Shown piece by piece: positions 56,246 to 64,000 of a stretch of DNA of 64,000 bases. Under the pieces are notes generated by a model. The model was not told where the DNA came from. It made no database searches and worked only from the letters and a program-made list of their open reading frames with translations. The stretch spans positions 49,682,501 through 49,746,500 of the forward strand of contig CM060842.1 of NCBI GenBank assembly GCA_030762175.1. The letters are read 5' to 3'. Source of the DNA: Metallyticus violacea. Its lineage: Eukaryota > Arthropoda > Insecta > Mantodea > Metallyticidae. Made by a program: the position numbers and the translations under genes. Position 1 is the stretch's first letter. Every line of letters starts with the position of its first letter.

Positions 56246-57295
56246 GTCATCATCATCATGATCATCTAGTGTCTGATCCCAGATTACTTGTTTCTATACA
56301 AAAAATAAATAGCGGAAAATTCTTGTTCCAGCCTTCCATAGTTAGACTGCAGAATTGCAAGTGTATGTAGGCTACCCACAATGTAGTTCGGCGAAAGAAG
56401 TTGCCGGTTAAGCAAGGCTGAATGAAGGTCGGGTGCAGTGGAGGCACATAATATTTTTCGGAAGTGGGCAGCATTGTGATTACCTTGAATACATGAAAAT
56501 TCATGAGTGACGGACTCACCTATTTCAAATCAAGTTTTTTTACTCCAAAATCCTGATAGAAGATGTGGAGCATAACTAATGAAATAATAACTAACGGTGT
56601 GTTTGTGCTTCTTGAATATAATAATGGGGTTATTTAACAATTTACAACTTAATTTTTGATCAACTTGTAAATATTAATGCGTATGAAGTTTACAAATTTA
56701 GTAAAAGCAAGCACGAAGGTTAGTTAAAGAAAACAGAATTGCATGAAGTGTGCAAATGTTGCTCTTTCAGAATCACTGGATTCTTTAGTAGGGATTTTTG
56801 AAAATTTTCTCGGGTTGCTTCCTTTTTCCTGCTTGCAATTCGGAAATTCTCTCCTTTCGCCTCTTCTATTTTTTCAGCTTAACTACTATTGCCATTCTGA
56901 TGAAGACAATGCATCTGATGACCTTCTCGTTCTCTGGATACGTTGATCTATAAAGTTTGGCAGTTGCTCCTTCACAGCTCCATTTACTTGTATGGTTTCC
57001 GGAGCGATATTTATCAAGAGGTGTAATTTCATACCGTTGGCAGATGAAGCTTGTGGTGCCATAGGGTATGTTCATCCGCACAGGATGCCTTTGTATATAC
57101 AGATGTGCCTCAAGGATCGCGCTCAGGTTTCCTGTGTTTAGTGACTTAGATCATGAAGAAACTCTGGCATTTCATCCATGTAACTGAAAAATCTCCACAC
57201 GATACGTTTTTCCGTTAAGAAAACTTTATATCTGACTTTATACTGTGCGATCAGTTTTATTTTCCCCCCGGAGTGTTTTGCCTATGAGCGAGCCG
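55900..57295. other. No gene recognised; contains (TTA)n
   Basis: A TTA microsatellite lies at 56208-56245. A less AT-rich part at 56740-57140 has short open frames without recognised motifs. Confidence 0.45.
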
Positions 57296-57299
57296 CTCA

Positions 57300-57660
57300 T
57301 TAACCGGTTAGCCGGGTTTGTGATTAGCGGGATGGTAAAACAACAAAACATTCCAACCATACAACAATACACAAACCAATTTAAGAGGCTCATTACTTAC
57401 CAAATTGTCAAAGGAGCTGTTGCAAATGCCCGCCTTCATTCTGCACACATTTTTGACTTCTCTTTAAAATCAATCATCACTCGCTGTAGTTCATTTTGAG
57501 AAATCCGGACAATTTCCTGACGAATATTATCTTTGAGTTCTTTTATGGTGTTCGGGTTGGTCTTGTATACAACATTTTTAAATTTAATCCAGAGATAATA
57601 ATCACAGGCTGTTAAGTCGGGGACCGAGGGGGTCACAATTCCCTACAGATAACTTTGTCT
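57300..57660 (-). pseudogene. IS630/Tc1-type transposase C-terminal remnant
   Basis: On the minus strand, TPSVPDLTACDYYLWIKFKN followed by VVYKTNPNTIKELKDNIRQE and IVRISQNELQRVMIDFKEK, ending CAE and stop. This is the last third of the transposases with a PPRSPDLTPCDFFLW block; the final catalytic residue of the motif (here CDY) is kept. The preceding P-P-R has become TPSV. The 66-codon frame is intact, but nothing of the N-terminal part is visible to its right. Confidence 0.8.
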
Positions 57661-57664
57661 TTTG

Positions 57665-59095
57665 CATTCATTGAATTATTCGCATCGTGAGCAGTGGCAG
57701 TTGATAAAATGCATGATCACGCTCCCTGTCGGTAAATTCTCTGAAAAAGGGGGTCAGTATGACATTCACATATGTAATAAAATGAACTAAATGCTCAAAA
57801 ATCCTATGATTCTTTCACCACTAAATATGAATCGTACATAAAACACGCTGTGCCGTTTGTAGGCGTAATACATTTCATGTATATTATCGAATTAAGAAAC
57901 GAACCACACAATACATAACCGGGAACAGCTGATCTACGACTGCGACAGTCAGCAGCAAGGTTAACAAGTAAGCAAGCAGGCTTACGACCTCCGACACGGC
58001 GCGGCAAACGAAAATACCCCGCGCTACAATGGAGGGGGTACCTCTAAAATCTTATGAAATGAGGCGGAATGAAGCAACCTTACATTGTTATGATGCTCTT
58101 AACAGGTCATCGATATATTGTCTTCTCCATCTTCCACAGACCCGTTATGTCTAACATTTATGAAGGGTGTTTTTACGTAACAAGTAATGTCATGCGCATT
58201 CACCAATGACAAACATCTGCTTCACTGGTTTGCGAAAGGGCTCGATTTAGTAGAGCGTATAGAGACGGTACTTCTCTTTAAACTTTCGAAGGGCTAATGT
58301 CGAACTCGATACCATCTGGTTACCACGTTAAGTTGCTCACCAATCGTGTTATTTTTCCTCCTTTTCTTTTTCTTTTTGCCTTCTAAATTAGTAAAATTCA
58401 TTCTATATTTATTAACCTATTACTGACAAAATTATAATTTTTTGTGGGTTTTGGATAAATAAACAAAGTGTATTGTAGCCCAGGAGGTGCCCCAAATTCG
58501 ACTTAAAAGAATGCGTATTCTTACTTTGATATGCATCTCTGACATAAAATATGCATATGTTTTATAGGTGTAACTTTAACCGGACAGTTACGCATTTTTT
58601 GCTTTTTTCTTTGTCGTGCATTTAAAAAGTTGTTTAATTTAAATGGGTTGGAGTAATTTTATTATTTCACGTTGGAGCCATTCTTTAAAATATTTTATTA
58701 TACTGTCCACATTTCAAAATGCTCTTGTTCATTTTTTTTCTTCTTTTACCTGATTTAAAGGTACTATATGCTTAAACTGCAATATTGTTTTCGCCTATTA
58801 GCCAATTAAGCAACTTTTATGATGTTGTATATCTTCCATAACGATTCAGATTACAATATGTCACCTCTTTCCGAGCTTTGCCTTCTAACGAGAGAGGACT
58901 ACTGTGCTTTTTAAGAAGTGAAATTAAATTGAAGAGCGGGAGGTGTAATTGAGTTGTATGGACGCAATTGTCACACATCTGAGTGCCGTCGTTAGCATTT
59001 CTTAGCGACCTGGTAAGTACTAGGCAAAGCCGCATGCACTCTGGGATCTGGCATAAATACATCTATGGCCGCAACCAGGCGTCTTTAAATGAAAT
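57665..59095. other. No gene recognised
   Basis: A GC-richer patch at 57915-58040 (CGACACGGCGCGGCAAACG) is unassigned. The rest is AT-rich. Confidence 0.45.
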
Positions 59096-59099
59096 GACA

Positions 59100-59285
59100 T
59101 GATTTAGATGAAAAGGGAAAGGGAAAGGAAGAGAGCAATATTGGTGGATTGAAACAAGAAAGTGGGGAAAATCCGGAGAAAACCCCAGCACCTTGACTTT
59201 GTGCATCATAAATGTAATTTCATTGCATCGGGAATCAAACCTGGATCCTCATTTGTGACAACCCAACTGAGTTATGAATCAATCG
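59100..59285 (-). repeat. tRNA-derived SINE, family G
   Basis: The minus strand reads GATTCATAACTCAGTTGGGT (box A), GATCCAGGTTTGATTCCCGA (box B), then AAGGTGCTGGGGTTTTCTCC GG and CCCCACTTTC, followed by a pyrimidine-rich end. The 'GG-TTT-CTCCGG-TTTTCCCC' block after box B is common in arthropod SINE bodies. Only one copy here, no duplication found. Confidence 0.6.
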
Positions 59286-59289
59286 CAAA

Positions 59290-60346
59290 TTGATTCGTAA
59301 AATAAAGAAACGAAAACTATCTTATTAACACCCATTAATAGTTGAATATCATTAAATAAAATACACTAATCTGGTCTTTGTATATGACAGAGGTATTACG
59401 TTAATTACTAACCAAGGGTCTTTTCTGTTTATTATGTTCCATTACGAGCCGGAGAGCAAAAACATGGCTGTGAACCGTGTCATTAAGTTGGAAATTAGCG
59501 ATTGATTTAATATCGCAAGTCACGGCGCGTCGCAGCTACATGCTGGTGGGCTGGAAAATAACAAAGACAGAATAAAAACACGACAGAAAGAATAAAAAAT
59601 GAAAAATAAAGATAAATAAAGGGGAATGAATGAATCACAAGCTAATAATCAGCATGCAGAAGGTGACAGCGTACAGTTTTCTTGTTGCAGACAGAATAAT
59701 GATTGTGTGGGGTGAGAAAATGGGCTCTTGCATACACATACACTTATCTGCCTTCCAGAATGTCGTTTTCTTCGCGCTTTGTTATTCTTCTGCTTCGATA
59801 AGTACAAGGTGAAACAATCTTTAAATATAAGAATGACCATTTATAAAACCAAGAAACCATAAGAGATATATTTTTTTTTTACAATATTATAAACACAAGT
59901 ACTTGCTTAGCTTTACTTTTCATATGTTAAATCTAAGGATTTCCCAGGATGAGAGGAATAATTTGTATATGAATGAGCATTTTAGAAGAACTCTGATCTG
60001 TTCGATTTTATTATTGTAATTGGTACAAAGCATGTAAAATCATATTGCAAAATATTAAATGAATAGCACAATTATTAATTATTTGTTGATATATTTACTA
60101 CAAGAAACGCGTATTTAATTTATTAAGATGTTTACAATATTATAATTTTGCTCTACAGAATACATTCTTAATATTATAAAGCAAGAAATTAATGAGCATC
60201 ATAATAAACTGCACAAAATTGTTGTTTCCCATTGTTCGCAGTTTATACACTGGTATGCAAAGATATTTACAAATTTACTTTAACACTTTCCACATAACAA
60301 AATAAGTTTTTAGCAGGATTTACAGCGTGCAAGTTCACCGTAAACT

Positions 60347-60385
<39 letters not shown>

Positions 60386-61185
60386 AGTTTGTCAACTGTG
60401 TTATTTAATTTTAAAGTAATATTACAAAATTTGGCTTAAATGAACTTTTCGTGCAGTTATTTTGGGGACTACATATCTTGTATTCTTGGTAAACGCAGAA
60501 AGACAGCCATGTTGTGAAAGTGATGCAACGGCTATTTTGTAGACTTTTTTTGTTTAATACTGACAGGTAGTTGCCTTTAGGAATTGTCTTAAAAACTATC
60601 ACCTTCAGAACCAATACTTAAATAATCTTCATATTCAGAAGCAGGCTCTTCTCTGTCGAATGGATTTACGAATACCTCTATCTCAGTGTGGCTCAATGGT
60701 GCTTTGCCATAATGCCTATACTTAACCTGAGCAACAGCAATAAAGTTCTTGCAGGATGAAGTCCCAAGCAGCAGGGAACAGCCTCATTATTGCAACTTGT
60801 TGGTTAAAAATGATCCGGGTATTGTCACGAACTTCTAAAATTATATCATTTTCTTAACGCACGTATTCGTACATGAAAGCAAACCCAGCTTTCAATCCTC
60901 TTTAATCCGTTACGTTCCCTATATATATAAATTCTGTTATCAAACATCCGAATGCTAGGTGACCCCTATGGAGGTTACACGTCCAGCTCTAACCACAGTT
61001 CCCAGGAGAAGAAAGCCTAGCCTCTTTCAACTTTGCCTCATGCTTCCTGTTAACGCATGAGCTTAACAATAATCCGCTCCCCCATGCTCAAACTCCGCTG
61101 TAACGAATGGAGCAAAACAACCACTCACGGTATATGCTAAACAGTGCATGTGTTAACAATATTCACAGTTGTTGATTGTTTTTAT
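59290..61185. other. No gene recognised; contains (CT)n
   Basis: A 36-bp CT microsatellite lies at 60349-60384. A GC-richer stretch at 60950-61110 has no motif I can name. Confidence 0.45.
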
Positions 61186-61186
61186 A

Positions 61187-61418
61187 TACGGAAGATCTTT
61201 AACATATCAGGTCATCAGCGTCCTTTTCAAATCATGGCGTGAAAAAGCCGATAAATTTTGCTCAGAGGCCTCTTATTTCAGGCTTGAGGTTCTTTTACAT
61301 GCCGTAAATCTCCGATATGGGATTTTACGCCCGAAAAATTCCTCGATCCAGCAGTGATTGAACCCGCGATCTTGGGTTTAGAAGGCAAGTATGGTTACCA
61401 CCACACCACCAGGACCTA
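61187..61418 (-). mobile_element. SINE family A, copy 5 (internally deleted)
   Basis: The head GTCCTGGTGGTGTGGTGGTA and box B CGGGTTCAATCACTG are present, and the 3' body TGAGCAAAATTTATCGGC matches. About 60 bp between the GGGCGTAAAATCC and GTACGAC-like blocks are missing. The flanks attcacagttgttg / ttatccacagatattg could be a worn duplication. Confidence 0.85.
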
Positions 61419-61903
61419 CACATTATCCACAGATATTGAATAATTAGCATATATGTAACAATATTACGTATAAATATAAATTTATACAACAATGAACGTG
61501 CACATAAATAGTAATATCTCTTGTGAGAATAATAAAGCTTTGTGTTGGACCATGTTTTACAACTTGGGATTAAAAAAAAACTATGTGGATATTTGTAATC
61601 TTAACTAGCCTTTAGATAAAATAATTTAATCTCATCATAATTTCAAACTATATTTAAAAGTTAATTACAAATTAATATTTATATTTACCCAAACATAACA
61701 GCAGGGTTACGTTTATTGCGAAAAAAATTAAAAACAGGTGCATTGTACTTAAGTCTAATCAGTGAGGCAAATGATTGCAAAGATTAAAGACCTGTACCTG
61801 CATCTGCTAGTTGCAATACCTCTAATTTAGAGGACTTTCACAGTAATCATTCACATCTACATGGACTATTTAATAAAGAATAATAATTTTTGGCAACCTA
61901 TCT

Positions 61904-62650
61904 TTACTCATCCTCATCATTTTGATCATCTTTATCAAAATAGTCCTCGTTGGATGCCATGCACCTCTTTCAGCCTTTCTGCCAGTCTTCAAAGACACGC
62001 TGGAACCATTTTTTGCCAGGTCCTTCGGAACCGCTTCCGCAGTATTCACCACTGCTTCTGGTGTGCCTCCCAAGAAGATGTTTCTTCAATTTGAGGAAAA
62101 GAAGAAAGTAAAACGGGGTTAAATATGGGCTATAGGGAGGGTGAGAGACACACACATTGATTGATGTTTCGCAACAATATTTACGATGTGCATCCAGTTT
62201 GCTGCACGGAATTGCGGTCTTTTGTAAGCAATAAGGTCTTGCAGAGTTTTCAGAAACTCTCTGTAGTATTGCCGAATTACAATTGTGTGCACAGACATGA
62301 CATGCCGGTGAACCATTCCTTGAATGTCGAAAAATGAGATGATTGTAACTTTTCCAGCAGAAGCAACCGCGTTTTTGTGTTGATGATCAAACAGAGCTTT
62401 GCTATTTGCTCTCAGGATTGAAATGATATATGCAAGTTTCATTACGTTAGAAAGAAACTCCGCATCTTCCTGTAACATCATCTTCAACTGCATACAAACA
62501 TCCTTTTGTTCTTGGAATTCACACGGTTCACAAACACCTCTCATGTGCAACTTTTCGTTTATCAGCTGTATGTGGTATCCGTTTGAAATGTTAAGAATTT
62601 CTGAAAGTATTTTTAATTTATTCGACGATTCTTTCTCATAAAGATAGCAT
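61904..62650 (-). pseudogene. Mariner transposase pseudogene, minus strand
   Basis: Read leftward: KLKILSEILNISNGYHIQLI (second HTH, about 62575-62635), NEKLHMRGVCEP, then a 143-codon open part with SILRANSKALFDHQHKNAVA, TIISFFDIQGMVHRHVM (about 62290-62345), YYREFLKTLQDL, and a damaged HHDN block (NWMHIVNIVAKHQSM). Next are HPPYSPYLTPFYFLLFLKLK (about 62085-62145), LLGRHTRSSGEYCGSGSE, FQRVFEDWQKG and MASNEDYFDKDDQNDEDE with stop at 61904. The third catalytic D is Y (PFYF), and the HDN aspartate is gone. This is a subfamily ending in DYF, different from the DYVK-ending copy at 3-4 kb. Confidence 0.85.
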
Positions 62651-62759
62651 CAGTGTCAATGGTTTCTTTATTTAGAGCACAAATTGGAGCACTAACCGAG
62701 TCCACCTTACTTTGAAATTGATTGCATCCCCGCTTTAAACATTTTAAACCATCTTCGAG

Positions 62760-62985
62760 CATTGCTGCAGGGAAGAACATTGGCAGTTTTCTGGGACTTC
62801 CAAGACATTTTGTTCATGGATGTTCTTCACGAACGTAGAACAGTCGATGCAGCTTATTACTGTCAGCTTCTGGTTAAGGCGAAAAAGATATAAACAAACA
62901 ACTGGAACATTTCTCCTCCAAGACAGTGCCCGCTCTCATAAAAGGGAAAAACTGGACAGCATTCCTAAAGTCCAGGCATAGCGCC
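62760..62985 (+). pseudogene. Mariner fragment, central nuclease part, plus strand
   Basis: The + strand reads TLAVFWDFQDILFMDVLHER (62778-62837), RTVDAAYYCQLLVKAKK, a stop, then TGTFLLQDSARSHKREKLDS (about 62899-62960). It matches mariner VFWD-G-LLVD, YYCQLL and the LQDNARPH block, with the second catalytic D kept. Opposite in direction to the neighbouring pseudogene and from another subfamily. Confidence 0.7.
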
Positions 62986-62989
62986 TAGC

Positions 62990-63290
62990 GATAACCGCAT
63001 GTTTGCATTATATAAAAATCCCATTTAATTTTGTTTCAGCAATATACAGTTCAGATGTAAAAAGAATTGAAATATTAACTTCAGAATTAAAATATTTAAT
63101 ACATATGCTTTTCCTGACATAATTTGCAATTTGCAATTGATGAGTAGAACTACTAGCAGTAGGCTGGCGTGTACTGCGTTTACTTGGTCTATGGTGAGTG
63201 TGAATGCGCCTTAACTAAAACGTACTCCTTTTGCTGTGCTTTTCTTTCTTCTTTTTTTTTTTCTGATCATCTTCTTCGTTTTTGTATGTG
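62990..63290. other. No gene recognised
   Basis: AT-rich, ending in a long pyrimidine tract (63232-63290). Confidence 0.45.
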
Positions 63291-63300
63291 GTTCTCGCAG

Positions 63301-63436
63301 TTTTATGGTGCACCGCCCGAGAGTGGATGTCCTTGGGTCCGCTGTATACGAAAATTTGAGCAACGTAGGTTATGTCTCCAGGAGTGAAGAACCTTTGCAG
63401 CGTCTGTGTACAGAGCGAAGGCTCTTTAAACGAAGG
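63301..63436 (+). CDS. Candidate internal exon, unknown product
   Basis: A 60-bp pyrimidine-rich tract ends in TCTCGCAG at 63300, a good acceptor, and a possible donor GTACGC starts at 63437. The enclosed 136 bp are less AT-rich than the flanks and open in one frame as FMVHRPRVDVLGSAVYENLS, NVGYVSRSEEPLQRLCTERR, LFKRR. I do not recognise it and no neighbouring exon was found. The long hydrophobic stretch before it is only the translated pyrimidine tract. Confidence 0.2.
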
Positions 63437-63439
63437 GTA

Positions 63440-64000
63440 CGCTACTTTACTTGCTTCGGGAACGAGAGTCGCGTCAAGGAACGAAATGCTATAATCAAAA
63501 TAACTTGAACTTGGTGTATACTTGAAAAAAAAATTAGCTTTAGTCGGTTTAACTGGCCTTATGAGCCCTTAGTCAAGAAGTTTAGCCTTCCTGTAGACTA
63601 AGGACATCAGCGCGAAGGCAGGAAGGTTATTTACTCTGTTTTGTCGCGTCCAGTCTTTAAAATACTTTCTTGAAGGTGACATACCATGTCTAAGTGAGTG
63701 GAAATGTCACGCCATGGTGAAGATACTGCATTTCCGAGTTTATCTCCTGTCATAACAGCCTATTAACTTTGTCTAATTTCTCATCAGTAAACACATGTGC
63801 TGTTTCAATCTTCGCTTCTTATCGAGAATAGCAGTTGTTTCCATAGATTTATTTACAAATAGTTGCACGGTGTCCCTATTTGGTTTGCATACAAATGGGA
63901 ATTTATTAAAATTTGCTTTGTAACTTCCATGCAAGAAAACATAACTATTTTCTAATAAAACACGTAAAGCATATGCATAAAACTAACTTGTTTACTAACT
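63440..64000. other. No gene recognised
   Basis: Includes a short inverted repeat, CCTTAGTC (63569-63576) with GACTAAGG, about 20 bp apart. Otherwise AT-rich. Confidence 0.4.

Noticed and set aside
56866..57081. Possible DNA-binding-domain ORF on minus strand
   Set aside because: A loose resemblance in a few residues only; no convincing motif order.
1..64000. CRISPR arrays, bacterial operons, rRNA, plasmid or phage features
   Set aside because: No regularly spaced direct repeats, no ribosome-binding-site organised ORFs, no rRNA-like conserved stretches; the sequence is eukaryotic in character.

Overview
The window looks like AT-rich, repeat-dense nuclear DNA from a eukaryote, most probably an arthropod. 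The evidence is the lack of any long open frame, the abundance of tRNA-derived SINEs with target-site duplications (TSDs) and A-rich tails, many decayed Tc1/mariner-type transposases, and microsatellites. A chelicerate such as a spider would fit the repeat style, but that is inference: no marker gene is present. I find no convincing complete host gene, no rRNA, no functional tRNA and no CRISPR array. Five short frames or islands are offered only as low-confidence exon or promoter candidates: 1488-1763 on minus, the GC-rich island 13490-14060, a possible last exon at 45928-46051, an open frame with a donor-like site at 53987-54196 on minus, and a possible internal exon at 63301-63436.

The left edge (1-477, minus) carries an open frame that runs off the window and resembles a multicopy arthropod protein family. 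At 3160-4640 a decayed mariner is split by a SINE (family A) with a 9-bp TSD. At 5548-6652 lies a minus-strand LTR with primer-binding-like site, TATA box, poly(A) signals and a nested tRNA-like insert. From 7.7 to 10.3 kb there are an LTR-end-like motif, an IS630/Tc1-like transposase pseudogene, two head-to-head family B SINEs and a hAT remnant. At 16.6-16.9 kb is a polypurine tract next to an LTR start, and at 18.1-18.6 kb a promoter or LTR-like segment. Between 20.4 and 22.3 kb there are two more mariner remnants, one with its catalytic core deleted. From 22.7 to 32.3 kb there are SINEs of families A, B and C, an almost complete IS630-type pseudogene (27.2-28.2 kb) and a mariner fragment (28.9-29.2 kb).

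From 32.3 to 43.4 kb I can support little beyond two SINE pieces near 35-36 kb. The right third again holds transposon wreckage: a tail-to-tail inverted pair of transposase C-termini (43.4-44.0 kb), a transposase N-terminus (45.0 kb), mariner fragments at 50.5 and 62 kb, a LINE-like C-terminus (52.5 kb), a nearly full-length mariner with recognisable ends (54.6-55.9 kb), and SINEs at 48.2, 53.5, 59.2 and 61.3 kb.

At least five tRNA-derived short-element families can be told apart: A (Gly/Asp-like box A), B (Leu/Ser-like), C, E and G, plus weaker candidates D and F. Nothing here amounts to a new multi-gene system. The useful content is the nesting, truncation and pairing of these elements and a few unexplained open frames. 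All coordinates of degenerate elements are approximate unless bounded by a TSD.
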